A program made the translations under genes and the position numbers. Shown here piece after piece: positions 46,702 through 56,366 of a stretch of 64,000 nucleotides of DNA. Origin of the DNA: a virus; the IMG/VR virus record IMGVR_UViG_3300024320_000003, positions 1 to 64,000 of that record. The stretch is one strand, 5' to 3'. Below the pieces are notes generated by a model, which saw only the letters and a list, made by a program, of their open reading frames with translations, had not been told where the DNA came from and searched no databases. Every line of letters begins with the position of its first letter. Position 1 is the stretch's first letter.

Positions 46702-47084
46702 GTCAAGCAAGAAAATACAGAAGAGACACCTATAAAAGAGCTGGGTTATTAAAAGCTAAAAACGAATGGGGAAGATTCTCTGAAAAAGGAATAGCGTGGT
46801 ACGCCATGAAACAGGAGGAAGGAAAACAATTCCAAGAGGCTCATGAGAAAAAAGTCAATGACCAAATTGAAGAGCAGTTAGGTTCAAAGCTTAATTCATT
46901 AAAGGAAACATGGACTAAGGTGGGTTATAATAAAGAAGAGATTGATTTATTAGAAGAAGCCTTCGCAATGACTACAATCAAAGATAAAGAAACTTATAGA
47001 GCTGATAGAAAAGCGGCTAGGAAAATATACAAGAAAGTTCAACAATCCCTAGAAGAAAGACTAAATGCAGGAGATAACTCTTAA
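46698..47084 (+). CDS. Hypothetical basic helical protein
   Basis: A 128-residue highly charged, helical protein (ARKYRRDTYKRAGLLKAKNE; long Lys/Glu helices). It overlaps the previous gene by 4 nt and the next by 20 nt. It could be an assembly chaperone or a nucleic-acid-binding protein; unknown. Confidence 0.58.
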   Translation: MSQARKYRRDTYKRAGLLKAKNEWGRFSEKGIAWYAMKQEEGKQFQEAHEKKVNDQIEEQLGSKLNSLKETWTKVGYNKEEIDLLEEAFAMTTIKDKETYRADRKAARKIYKKVQQSLEERLNAGDNS

Positions 47085-47379
47085 GATAGCAGATAACGGT
47101 GTAATTAAAACCGTAACAGATGATAACATCAATGCGGCTGGTGAGAAATACGAGTCAGTTATTGTCTATGATTTTGATAAAGGTATCGATGATAGATTAA
47201 ATTTTATCAGAGATATCTGTATCGATGTCGGATTAGATTTTGGTAATTCAAAACAATCTAATCAAATAAAGGTGGTCACTGAATGGGGAACTAATTACAG
47301 TCCCTCTACCATCGAAACAAAACATAAAATCCAAACTTTACAAACTAAAATTAAAGAATTGGAGAAATTGATAAGATGA
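47065..47379 (+). CDS. Hypothetical protein
   Basis: A 104-residue protein with an alpha/beta first part (EKYESVIVYDFDKGID) and a C-terminal coiled coil (KIQTLQTKIKELEKLIR). Overlaps both neighbours. Function unknown. Confidence 0.55.
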   Translation: MQEITLKIADNGVIKTVTDDNINAAGEKYESVIVYDFDKGIDDRLNFIRDICIDVGLDFGNSKQSNQIKVVTEWGTNYSPSTIETKHKIQTLQTKIKELEKLIR

Positions 47380-47777
47380 CAACAACGACTGAAATTACAA
47401 TAGAATGTGTATGGTGTAATAGTAGAAAGGAATTTAATAAATTCTGTAGAAACAACCCAGGAGAAACGGTTATAGATTTCTATAGCATTAGAAATAAGCT
47501 AGTTAAATCAGATCCCTATGACACTGAACCACATCGCTCTGTAATTGGTCTTGCAATAAGAGATTCTTTCATTAATGTTCTAAATAAGAATGCCGACTTA
47601 GAAAAAATCATTTACTTATTTAAAAATTTAGATGCAGAAACTATTGACAACTTTAAATTATTTTTAAAAGAAACAATAGAACCTGATGCATCACTAAACT
47701 TAACAGTCATTAACAGAGATGATTATCCTAAAGGCGTTCTTAAAAGATTCGAAAGCGTCAAGATAATCGATCTATAA
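47376..47777 (+). CDS. Hypothetical protein with CxxC motif
   Basis: A 133-residue soluble protein. CVWC near residue 11 is the only motif noticed and has no second Cys pair, only one more Cys in NKFCRN. It overlaps the previous gene by 4 nt, and its last base is the first of the next start. Function unknown. Confidence 0.55.
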   Translation: MTTTTEITIECVWCNSRKEFNKFCRNNPGETVIDFYSIRNKLVKSDPYDTEPHRSVIGLAIRDSFINVLNKNADLEKIIYLFKNLDAETIDNFKLFLKETIEPDASLNLTVINRDDYPKGVLKRFESVKIIDL

Positions 47778-48367
47778 TGATAAGGCATAAGTTATTTTCA
47801 AAGGGTGAAAGAATACATGCCCTTATATCCAACACTAGACATTCTCACATTGTATTTCCCGTTTATGGAATAATTCATGACGTTAAGTTCGACGAGGATA
47901 TGCCAAGGTATCAAATAAGAATTACTAAGTTTCATGACAACATAGATTTCTTAAAAAGATATCTCTTCGGTATGAAGTTTTCAAAAGACTTTAATAATAG
48001 AACTACAACATTCGGTCTTACTAGAAAGAACTATAAATCTATGAAAGATTTTCAGAATCAAATAGATTCTAAATGGGAATCTTATATGATCTCAGTTGAT
48101 TCTGTAATGTGTGTTAAAACCAAGACAGAGGTAATAGATCTATTTAATAATATACAAGATTTCTTAATCGAAAAGAATTTTAAAGATATATTTGAACTCT
48201 CAAGCAGAAGTGTATATTCTTCTGGCAAATATTATTATCAATCCAGGGGAGTATATGCTGCCCATCTCAAGAAGTTTTTAGGAGATAGAGAACCAAAGAC
48301 GGATAAATATTATGATAAGCTTTTATATAGACCACAGTCAGACGATCTGGATGACATAGAATTGTGA
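47777..48367 (+). CDS. Hypothetical protein
   Basis: A 196-residue basic protein with an early beta-rich part (RIHALISNTRHSHIVFPVYG) and a Tyr/Lys-rich C-terminal part. It ends the overlapping string before the baseplate genes. AATATATAAA just after its stop (48367-48376) may be the promoter of the next gene. Confidence 0.58.
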   Translation: MIRHKLFSKGERIHALISNTRHSHIVFPVYGIIHDVKFDEDMPRYQIRITKFHDNIDFLKRYLFGMKFSKDFNNRTTTFGLTRKNYKSMKDFQNQIDSKWESYMISVDSVMCVKTKTEVIDLFNNIQDFLIEKNFKDIFELSSRSVYSSGKYYYQSRGVYAAHLKKFLGDREPKTDKYYDKLLYRPQSDDLDDIEL

Positions 48368-48402
48368 ATATATAAAACCTAGTAAAAACATAATATTACA
48401 AT

Positions 48403-50166
48403 ATGCCATTATTTGGATTAGTATCAGCGGGAGCCGCTTCCAGTTTAAAATCATCAGTTTCAGGATTTGGAGATAAAGTAGATAACTTCTTTAATTTGTC
48501 AAGCCCAGACGGAAAGGGTGCTCGTTCTGCGAATGTAGATCCTCAGAATACACTGCTCGGAACGTTTGATAACCCTAACACAAGAAGTAGAGCTCTTTTA
48601 GTGGGTGAGCCTTTAAGTAACGTTGCTCCTGGTGGAAAATCACAATATTATACACAAGAGGCTGACTCAGTAATATATTATAAAAGAGGAAAGGATGGAA
48701 AAGACACTAAAGAAAAAATAACGGATGGTGTACATGCATATTCTACTTTTAATAAATATACTCTAGTAAATTATAGAGGTAGTTTCTTTACACCAGGTGG
48801 AGCTGCTAAGTCTAAAGGAGTAGACTCTATTGAATATAATAAAATAGACGAGAGAACATTAGATAATCCTACTGTTTCTAAAATAGTAGAAGTTACTAAA
48901 AATAATGCAGCCGGTTCAAGTGGATATGGATATATGTATAATTACGCCGACTTTGCAATGTGTAGATATAATGGTAAAATACCTAATAATTATCTACTAA
49001 CTTTAAGAAGATTTCCATATCCAGTACAGGATGATATTATTACACCAATGGACATTGATAAAGATGGTAAAGTGCGTGAAACAGATCAACCCGATATTGC
49101 AAGAGCAGTAACATGGATGAGTGAAGTTACAGGTAATAGTATGTCCTCAATTCTTAATTGGTCACATGGATATAATTGGAAAGATGAATCAGCTTCAGTG
49201 CAAACTGTACAATCTAATAACTCAAGCAGAAGAGGTGCATTTGGACAATTCTTAGATTCTAGTGTAATAGGTACTGCAGCGGCTAATGCAGCGGCAGGTG
49301 TAGATGGTGTAACGGCACAAAGAAGAAAAAACGGAGGAAGTGGATATGATGCACAAGCAACTACATATCCTAATCATATATTCGGTCCGGTGAATGTAAT
49401 TAAAGATGTATCTTTTAGAGATCAAGGTTTAACTTTTAATCAAGAATTTAAACTTAAATTTGAATATGAATTAAGATCCTTTGGTGGAGCAAATCCTAAG
49501 GTTTTAATGCTAGATCAGTTAGCAAACATAATGGTACTAACTTCCAGTCAGGCTCCTTTCTGGGGAGGATCAGTTAGATATGTAGGAAACGGATCAGCTG
49601 GTAAACCATTGGGTGATCTTAGTTTAATTAAATCGGGTAATTATAGTGGATTTATTAAAAGCGTTGCATCTGGTTTAGGAGACATGTTTAAAGGAGTTGC
49701 CAAAGATATAGGAAACGCGATGTCTGGTAAAGGTGATTCTAAATTCTTAAATAATATATTAGGAGGTACTTTAATGAAAATGTTTAATTCTCCAGGAGGT
49801 GGACAGGCGGCAGCATCTTTATTAACAGGTGATCCTACGGGTTCATGGCACCTTACGGTTGGTAATCCTTTAAATCCTATAATGATGGTAGGTAATTTAA
49901 CATGTAGAGAAACTAACGTTACCTTTGAAGGAGGTATGGGTGTACAAGATTTTCCAGAAAGAATGACAGTAGAAATAACTCTTAAGCCTGGTAGAGCTAG
50001 AGATAAACTGGATATTGAATCTATGTTTAATATGGGTAGAGGTAGATTTTATTTACAGCCTGAAGAAGGAGTTGATGTTAATCAAACTTATATTGAAACA
50101 GCCTACGGTGGTAAAGATAAGAGAAAGGCTCTCAATAGAGAATTTAGAAAAATAGCTAACGGATAA
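48403..50166 (+). CDS. Baseplate / tail tube-cap-like structural protein
   Basis: A 587-residue structural protein at the head of the baseplate cluster. An N-terminal Gly/Ala/Ser helix (about 6-24) precedes several Gly/Ser/Asn-rich domains. The C-terminal part (SWHLTVGNPLNPIMMVGNLT, then FPERMTVEITLKPGRARD) looks like the tail-tube-like domain of T4 gp48/gp54-type cap proteins. The exact T4 equivalent is not certain. Its stop overlaps the next start by one base. Confidence 0.55.
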   Translation: MPLFGLVSAGAASSLKSSVSGFGDKVDNFFNLSSPDGKGARSANVDPQNTLLGTFDNPNTRSRALLVGEPLSNVAPGGKSQYYTQEADSVIYYKRGKDGKDTKEKITDGVHAYSTFNKYTLVNYRGSFFTPGGAAKSKGVDSIEYNKIDERTLDNPTVSKIVEVTKNNAAGSSGYGYMYNYADFAMCRYNGKIPNNYLLTLRRFPYPVQDDIITPMDIDKDGKVRETDQPDIARAVTWMSEVTGNSMSSILNWSHGYNWKDESASVQTVQSNNSSRRGAFGQFLDSSVIGTAAANAAAGVDGVTAQRRKNGGSGYDAQATTYPNHIFGPVNVIKDVSFRDQGLTFNQEFKLKFEYELRSFGGANPKVLMLDQLANIMVLTSSQAPFWGGSVRYVGNGSAGKPLGDLSLIKSGNYSGFIKSVASGLGDMFKGVAKDIGNAMSGKGDSKFLNNILGGTLMKMFNSPGGGQAAASLLTGDPTGSWHLTVGNPLNPIMMVGNLTCRETNVTFEGGMGVQDFPERMTVEITLKPGRARDKLDIESMFNMGRGRFYLQPEEGVDVNQTYIETAYGGKDKRKALNREFRKIANG

Positions 50167-50642
50167 TGATAAAACTATATAGTATAGATAATAAGAAATT
50201 ATCTGAGGATAAACTAACAATGGCTTCTCCATCGTTTGTTTTTCTAGACATGACGGAAAGCGCAGTACAATCAATACATATTGTAGAAGCTGACGAAACG
50301 GGTAGAATAGATCTAATATCTTTGTCAGAATACGGAACACATGATCGTACTGATGATATTTTAAAATTTAATGGAATTTCAAATCCATTTTCTATCAAAG
50401 AAGGTGATGTATTACTAATTCCTAATCAAGATTCTGGAAAGAAGAAATGGAAATTAATGCTTAATGCTACTTATAAAAATCCTATTAGAGAACAGTTTAT
50501 TAATACAAAAAGACTACCAGTTAAGGATGCTAATAGAATTGAGTATCTATCTAAAAAATATAATAAAGAAATATTACCTCCAAATATTTTAAGATCTGGC
50601 GAAACAAATATCGACGTCAGTAACGGACAAGTTAAAATCTAA
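50166..50642 (+). CDS. Baseplate wedge gp53-like / LysM-type protein
   Basis: A 158-residue protein with a LysM-like segment (YGTHDRTDDILKFNGISNP followed by IKEGDVLLIP), as in T4 gp53 and gpX-type tail proteins, which attach baseplate wedges to the hub. Its place between the 48403 protein and the gp27-like hub supports this. The C-terminus is extended and polar. Confidence 0.65.
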   Translation: MIKLYSIDNKKLSEDKLTMASPSFVFLDMTESAVQSIHIVEADETGRIDLISLSEYGTHDRTDDILKFNGISNPFSIKEGDVLLIPNQDSGKKKWKLMLNATYKNPIREQFINTKRLPVKDANRIEYLSKKYNKEILPPNILRSGETNIDVSNGQVKI

Positions 50643-50665
50643 GAATAAAATAAATAAAAACAATT

Positions 50666-51091
50666 ATGAAACACGTACAATTATTTGAACAGTTCCTTAA
50701 CGAGGGATTAAAGGTCGGAAGAGACCAAGATCTAGCAAAAGAAATCATCGCAGTTCTTTATGCTGAAAGAGACACACCCGAAGGTGAAGCATTAACGGCA
50801 GCCGGTGGAATGGTAGCTGGTGGAAGTACAACTGGAGAAGAAATGTATTTAAGCAAATGGAACAAAGATTCCGTAAAAGCTTTACATGGTTCTAAGGTAA
50901 GAGTTCCTGGAAAGGTTATGTTAGGTACTTTAATTAAAGTAGCAGCCGATAATGGAAAGAGTTACTATTTTGATGGTGGCGTATTCGTTGAAGGTGATAA
51001 AGACGTTAAAGGAGCTAAGGTAGGAATGGACTTTAGAGATTTTGTAGATATCCTCGTTAAAAAGAAGATCATTAACAAACCCACATATTAA
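50666..51091 (+). CDS. Protein with capsid-targeting-like leader
   Basis: A 141-residue protein starting MKHVQLFEQFLNEGLKVGRD, the clearest copy of the shared leader, with L-N-E then Gly as a possible gp21-type cut. The rest contains a small beta domain (SKVRVPGKVMLGTLIKVAAD). It sits inside the baseplate cluster although it looks like a packaged protein. No domain recognised. Confidence 0.65.
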   Translation: MKHVQLFEQFLNEGLKVGRDQDLAKEIIAVLYAERDTPEGEALTAAGGMVAGGSTTGEEMYLSKWNKDSVKALHGSKVRVPGKVMLGTLIKVAADNGKSYYFDGGVFVEGDKDVKGAKVGMDFRDFVDILVKKKIINKPTY

Positions 51092-51102
51092 AACTAAAAT
51101 AA

Positions 51103-52581
51103 ATGCCGATAGATAATCACATTCTAAATGTAATAGAACACTCATTGGAATTAGACACAATAAAGTTTGATGCACATGGTGAAGATGAGGGTGGACAGAA
51201 AATGAGCCATGAAATAGGAGGTCCTATTCCAATGGTAGTTATTAATGGAGCTTCATTTACGGGACAAGATGTTAAGAGATTTGAAATTGATTGTAGTACT
51301 AAAATTCCTAAATTAGCCCTAACTATAATAGACACTAGAGGAACCTTTGATGCGGATCAAATTCCAAGAGATGGTGATGTCGTTTCAGTTAGAATTGCAG
51401 CAAGACAACAAGACACTTTTAAAGATATTAGAATAGATTTTGATATAGATGAAATAGGAGGCCCTGCTACTGGCGATTTGAAAAAAGCCACTAGTGGCAC
51501 TAAATTTTCTATACAGGGTACGATGAAAGTACCTACATTATATTCAGAAGGATGTGCTTCGTATGAAGGAACATCTAGAGAACAGATAGAAGAATTTGCT
51601 AATAATTTAAAACTAGGATTAGCAACTAACATTGATTCATCGGATGACGCAATGAAAGCACTTAATGCATGTCAACCTAATATAGAATTTTTAAATAATT
51701 TAGTGGAACATTCATATGTCGGTGAAGATAGTTTTCAGACATATTGTATCGATCCTTATTATAATATATGTTTCGTAGATATTAATGCTCTTTTAAATTC
51801 AGAAGATGGAATGGATGAAACACTTATTAACTTTGAAATAGATTTCGATGAAGATGGAGAAGAACAGACTTCAAACGCAATAGGAATACCTAACATGCTA
51901 ACTAACGCTTCGTCTATGAATTCTACTAATTCATTCATACAAAGCTATAACTTAGTTAACAATTCAGGCGGACTTTCTAAAAAGAACGGCTATAAAAGAA
52001 AAATGATATATTTTGAGAACGACTCTGTTGGTGTTGTTGCTCATGAAATAGAACCACTCGCTAGTGATAGTATGAAGGACATTGAGGAGCCGCTAAAGGG
52101 AAGAAGAGATGAAGACAGATATACTAAAGAGGTAAAATCAAAATACATGGGAAGGCTCCCTATTCAATCAGATGATATGCCAAATGTACATCTTAACTAT
52201 TCATTTGCCGCATTAAGCAATCAACAGAATTTAGATGAAATGAATAAAATGCAGTTAGAAATAACCTTAAAGACATTTAATCCTGGAATTCATTTGTGGC
52301 AAAAAATACCTATTCAAATATTAAAAAGTGGGTTTACACAAATGACTGCACAGCAGGGTATAGGTGGCGATAAAGATGAAAAGGGATTTGAAACAGAAAA
52401 TGAAGAAGAAGTTGAAAGCGTAAATGATTTAAACGCAGATCAGGTTAAAGATGAATTTTTAACAGGTTATTATGTAATAGGTGGAATTAAATACATATAT
52501 AAGGAGTCTACTGGAATTATTCAAAAACTTACTCTATTAAGAAGAGAATGGCCGAGTAGATTAAATAACGTTAAAGGATAA
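51103..52581 (+). CDS. Baseplate hub protein, gp27-like
   Basis: A 492-residue hub protein. The first domain (PMVVINGASFTGQDVKRFEI, IPRDGDVVSVRI) and the second (EQIEEFANNLKLGLATNIDS, NNLVEHSYVGEDSFQTYCID) follow the gp27/gpD/VgrG tandem tube-like fold that forms the trimeric hub under the tail tube. The last about 60 residues (FLTGYYVIGGIKYIYKES) are the usual end domain. It is followed by the tube-initiator-like protein and the gp5-like spike, as expected for a hub module. Confidence 0.72.
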   Translation: MPIDNHILNVIEHSLELDTIKFDAHGEDEGGQKMSHEIGGPIPMVVINGASFTGQDVKRFEIDCSTKIPKLALTIIDTRGTFDADQIPRDGDVVSVRIAARQQDTFKDIRIDFDIDEIGGPATGDLKKATSGTKFSIQGTMKVPTLYSEGCASYEGTSREQIEEFANNLKLGLATNIDSSDDAMKALNACQPNIEFLNNLVEHSYVGEDSFQTYCIDPYYNICFVDINALLNSEDGMDETLINFEIDFDEDGEEQTSNAIGIPNMLTNASSMNSTNSFIQSYNLVNNSGGLSKKNGYKRKMIYFENDSVGVVAHEIEPLASDSMKDIEEPLKGRRDEDRYTKEVKSKYMGRLPIQSDDMPNVHLNYSFAALSNQQNLDEMNKMQLEITLKTFNPGIHLWQKIPIQILKSGFTQMTAQQGIGGDKDEKGFETENEEEVESVNDLNADQVKDEFLTGYYVIGGIKYIYKESTGIIQKLTLLRREWPSRLNNVKG

Positions 52582-52612
52582 TTAAACCCTATCAAATAAT
52601 AATATATACTAT

Positions 52613-53869
52613 ATGTCAGATTTTAAAAGTAAATTAGATTTTCAAAAAGGTAAATTAGCACAGTCGCCATATCAGGATCCGACTTTTTTATCGTTTGTTA
52701 TATTATTTAACGTAAGCGATCATACTAATTCGCCTCTATTATCTGGAGCGGCCGAAGAATTCTACGTTAATCAATTAGGAGCTACAAAAAAGCCGCCGGA
52801 GTCAGCTAAAAAAAGTAGCAAAGACACTAATAGATTATCTGCACTTAGTTCAAGTGCTTCTGCGGGATCAACTAAATTCTATGAAGAAAGATTAGATGCT
52901 CTAGTTAAATTTAAAAAGGCATTACTAGACATAAATAGAAATACACCGTGGTTTTTCCAAGGATTACAGGGTGTTGATAGAGCAATTACAAATTTTAATC
53001 CTACTACTCCATATTACGGAGGCGATGATGCTAAGTTAACACTAAGCTGTTTAGAATCTATTAACCTTAGAGTTTCTGGTCTTATGCACCTTTATAGAAA
53101 AGCAGTGTTTGACGAAGTTAAATGGAATTGGATTTTACCTGAAAATTTAAGAAAGTTTTCAATGATAGTATATGTTACTGAGGTTAGAAAGATCCAAAAC
53201 ATGTCTAAAATTACATTATCAGGGGTTCCTAAAAAGATAGACTTGGCTGCTATTAAGGGTTTTCCTGGAAATATGAAACCAAGCCTAGGAGTTGATAATT
53301 CAAACAAAGGTATATCAGGATCTGACAATAGACCCTTCTTTATGTTTAGATTCGGTGAATGTGAATTTGCCTTAAACACAGGTTCTGAAATATTTGGAGA
53401 TCTTACTAAAAATCCAGGCGAACAGGCTAGACAAACTATTGAAATGCAATATGAAGTTGTAGATAGTATGGATGCAAGAGTATTAAATGGAATTGTTTCT
53501 GATACTATACCTAACGCATTATCCCCAGCACATGATTCTGAAAATTATGAAGCTGATGGGATATTAGGTCTTTTAAAAGATAAGGCGCTAGCTAAACTTA
53601 AAGAAATAGGAGAAAGAGGTTTAAACGACCTGAACAGATTAGCAAGAGAAAAGAAAGATGAATTAGTTCAAGGTGCAAGGGACGGTATTAGAGGTAGAGT
53701 TCCTAATTTTGAAAACATATATCAAGACGCCTTACGAGGTGTTTCTGATGGAGTAGATAATATTGGTTCTAACATCGCAGAGAATGTATTTAATGTAGAT
53801 ACTAGTGCGACAGTAGGAGCTGCACTAAACGATGCAGCAGCCCAATCCCTTGGTAATATAAACGATTAA
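52613..53869 (+). CDS. Tail tube initiator-like baseplate protein
   Basis: A 418-residue structural protein. The block TPWFFQGLQGVDRAI, then LTLSCLESINLRVSGLMHLY and WNWILPENLRKFSMIVYVTE recurs in large contractile-tail phages in proteins placed between hub and spike genes, probably gp48/gp54-type tube initiators. A Ser/Lys-rich low-complexity insert lies at about 60-90, and the C-terminal 100 residues are helical (KLKEIGERGLNDLNRLAREK). Confidence 0.6.
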   Translation: MSDFKSKLDFQKGKLAQSPYQDPTFLSFVILFNVSDHTNSPLLSGAAEEFYVNQLGATKKPPESAKKSSKDTNRLSALSSSASAGSTKFYEERLDALVKFKKALLDINRNTPWFFQGLQGVDRAITNFNPTTPYYGGDDAKLTLSCLESINLRVSGLMHLYRKAVFDEVKWNWILPENLRKFSMIVYVTEVRKIQNMSKITLSGVPKKIDLAAIKGFPGNMKPSLGVDNSNKGISGSDNRPFFMFRFGECEFALNTGSEIFGDLTKNPGEQARQTIEMQYEVVDSMDARVLNGIVSDTIPNALSPAHDSENYEADGILGLLKDKALAKLKEIGERGLNDLNRLAREKKDELVQGARDGIRGRVPNFENIYQDALRGVSDGVDNIGSNIAENVFNVDTSATVGAALNDAAAQSLGNIND

Positions 53870-53872
53870 TAT

Positions 53873-54598
53873 ATGTCAACAGAAAAAGAATTAAATACTG
53901 ATAATCTTAGAGACACTCATTGGTTAGGAGAAGTTATCGATAATGTCGATCCTCTTAAACTAGGTAGATGTAAGGTTAAGGTCCTGGGTAAATATGATAA
54001 TTTACCGGATGATGCTATTCCATGGGCAACTCCTATGAATAGAAATGCAGTAGGTTCACATCATGTTCCAAGAATAGGGGATATAGTTTCAGCTAGATTT
54101 GATAATGGAAATTTATATCATCCTGAATATTGGTTTCAAATAGAGCAGAATCTTTTTCTTAAAGAAGATATTTTAGATGGTGCAGGCAATGCTGAAAATG
54201 TAATCAGTTTAGTGTATGATGCTGAAAGAAACGTAAGAATTTATCACTCAGAAGAAGATGGTCTTGTAATTACCAGAGGATTTGGCGCAAAAGAAAGACC
54301 TATAATTCAAATCGACGAAGTAGGTGATATTAAAATTTCTACGGACGATAGAATATTCATAGATTCAGGAGACGTATATTTAAGTAATACAGGTGAAAGT
54401 GGAGAAGATACTTCAGAACCCGCTGTAAGGGGTAAATCACTAGAAGCATGGTTAGACGAGTATTTAACTCTTTTTGAAAACCATATACATCCAACCGGAG
54501 TTGGTCCATCAGGAACTGCGGTTTCATTACCTCCTACCCCATCGGGTGTTGCATCTTTGAAAAGTAAACACCCTGATTATCAACAAGAAAATAAATAA
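53873..54598 (+). CDS. gp5-like spike (OB-fold) without lysozyme domain
   Basis: A 241-residue spike protein. The N-terminal OB fold (THWLGEVIDNVDPLKLGRCK, IPWATPMNRNAVGSHHVPRI) is the gp5/gpV type; a beta-helix-like part follows (IQIDEVGDIKISTDDRIFID). Near the end, ENHIHPTGVGPSG has the HxH arrangement that binds iron at the tip of P2-type gpV spikes. The lysozyme domain of T4 gp5 is absent, so cell-wall digestion must come from elsewhere or not be needed. Confidence 0.8.
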   Translation: MSTEKELNTDNLRDTHWLGEVIDNVDPLKLGRCKVKVLGKYDNLPDDAIPWATPMNRNAVGSHHVPRIGDIVSARFDNGNLYHPEYWFQIEQNLFLKEDILDGAGNAENVISLVYDAERNVRIYHSEEDGLVITRGFGAKERPIIQIDEVGDIKISTDDRIFIDSGDVYLSNTGESGEDTSEPAVRGKSLEAWLDEYLTLFENHIHPTGVGPSGTAVSLPPTPSGVASLKSKHPDYQQENK

Positions 54599-54600
54599 GA

Positions 54601-56319
54601 ATGGCTGCAGATTGGACTAATTTTATTAGTGAAGTAGAAGGATTTCTTTTAAGCGCACCTACTGCCCCACCGACTAGTGCCGCAGAATTCGGTAAATTAT
54701 TAGCCACACAATATACGATTGATGTTAAAAAAGGTTCTGGTCCTAATGCAACGTGTATTCCAGGAATGGCACCTCATGAATCATCACCCGGGGAGAGTGC
54801 ATTCATAGCAAGCTATGAACATTGGTTCACTGACCTTTTTGAAAAAGGAGAACCTGTCATGGAAACACCAGACACCGAAGAAAAGAAAATAGGAATTGCA
54901 ACATGGTTGGCGAGTGCAGCTGGCGCAGCTTCCAGGTTAAGTATTGCAGGAAAAGACAATGATCCTGAATATAATAAACTAGAAGGTGAAATTTCAGGAG
55001 GTATACAATACGAGCCAACTGAAGAGCTTGACAAGTATCTGGAAGAGTTTAAGGATGACGAAGCAGAAAACCTATATAGATTTAAATTCTTCGAGTTTCA
55101 TCGCTTAGATGGTAAAGAAACCGGCGATGAATTAGCTAGAATATTTGCAACAAGATTATTAATGCAATTTGAGGATATTTCTGACGGAGATAAAAGATGG
55201 GATTTTTGGCACTGGGCGACTTGGATGGGAACTAATGAAATTAGAAGCAATTCCACAGCTGGGGTTGGCGGTTCAGGATTTAGTAATCAAGACATTCAGC
55301 AGATGAACAATAACAGGAAGGCAGCCATATCTACACTAAAGGGATTAGACTGGGGTTGGCAATCATTTAAATCTTCCTCGGGTGTTTCAATAAATAATAA
55401 TAATAGAAATTATGATGGTGAATTTCATCTACTAGTTTCTAAATATGTAATTGATGAAATAAAGAAGTGCCATCCAACTGTAGATAGCGATGGAAAGTTT
55501 TTATACAGTGAGGAAACCGCATTAAAGAAAGATTCTATACAAGCTATTAAATATCCATGGCCCTTTGATACTACATTACCCGTAGGATATGAAGAAATGG
55601 AACCTGCCGAAAAATTAAAAGTAAGATATCCATTTAAATTAACTAATTTAAAAATACAGGAGCCTTTTGATGAAAATAATAAAATGCCACCTGCATTAAC
55701 TCAGTATGTTATTACAGAATTTACATGGAACGGTAAACAAGACTATGGTTTTAAAAAAAATAAAGTTAAACCCGTTTTTCTAGAAGATGAATTAAGAAAA
55801 AAATGGCAAGGATGTCCTCTTACTGAAAACGACGAAACACAGGATTCTATTGTGAATATAGATATGTCTAAAACGGGAACTTTAGCTAAGCAAATTAGAA
55901 ATACTTTAATAGTAGAAATGGGAATTGAAGCTGCAATGTTAGCAGAAGGTGGAAGTAAAGATGATCCATATAAAGAACTTGCAAAGGCAACTCTTAAATA
56001 TTGGAAAGATGCAACAATACAGCCATTTGCAACTGATCCCCCGACACCACCATGTTTATCTGTTCCTCCTTTAGGCGGAAAATACATAGGAGTTAGTTAC
56101 GGAAATCAAAGGAAATTAGCAGATAATTTAAGAAGAGCTCTTAATTCAGGTAAAGATTATGGATTAGATAGGGAAGGTGCAGCCAATGCAGTGGCTAAAG
56201 CACTTGCATATTCTTATTTTACGCATCTTAGTGAAATGAAATTTATTTATATGGGTGGTATACCAGTTCCTACTGTTCCTTACGTTCCAATGATAGGATT
56301 TGACGCCACCGTAATTTGA
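54601..56319 (+). CDS. Putative baseplate-associated structural protein
   Basis: A 572-residue protein starting 2 nt after the spike gene. It is rich in Trp and acidic residues with mixed alpha/beta segments, no signal peptide, and a Pro-rich stretch near the end (PPTPPCLSVPPLGG, PVPTVPYVP). No family recognised. Position suggests a baseplate or tail component specific to this phage group. Confidence 0.5.
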   Translation: MAADWTNFISEVEGFLLSAPTAPPTSAAEFGKLLATQYTIDVKKGSGPNATCIPGMAPHESSPGESAFIASYEHWFTDLFEKGEPVMETPDTEEKKIGIATWLASAAGAASRLSIAGKDNDPEYNKLEGEISGGIQYEPTEELDKYLEEFKDDEAENLYRFKFFEFHRLDGKETGDELARIFATRLLMQFEDISDGDKRWDFWHWATWMGTNEIRSNSTAGVGGSGFSNQDIQQMNNNRKAAISTLKGLDWGWQSFKSSSGVSINNNNRNYDGEFHLLVSKYVIDEIKKCHPTVDSDGKFLYSEETALKKDSIQAIKYPWPFDTTLPVGYEEMEPAEKLKVRYPFKLTNLKIQEPFDENNKMPPALTQYVITEFTWNGKQDYGFKKNKVKPVFLEDELRKKWQGCPLTENDETQDSIVNIDMSKTGTLAKQIRNTLIVEMGIEAAMLAEGGSKDDPYKELAKATLKYWKDATIQPFATDPPTPPCLSVPPLGGKYIGVSYGNQRKLADNLRRALNSGKDYGLDREGAANAVAKALAYSYFTHLSEMKFIYMGGIPVPTVPYVPMIGFDATVI

Positions 56320-56366
56320 TATATAACTAGTAAAACATACATTAACCCTTTTAAAAAACAAAGTAA

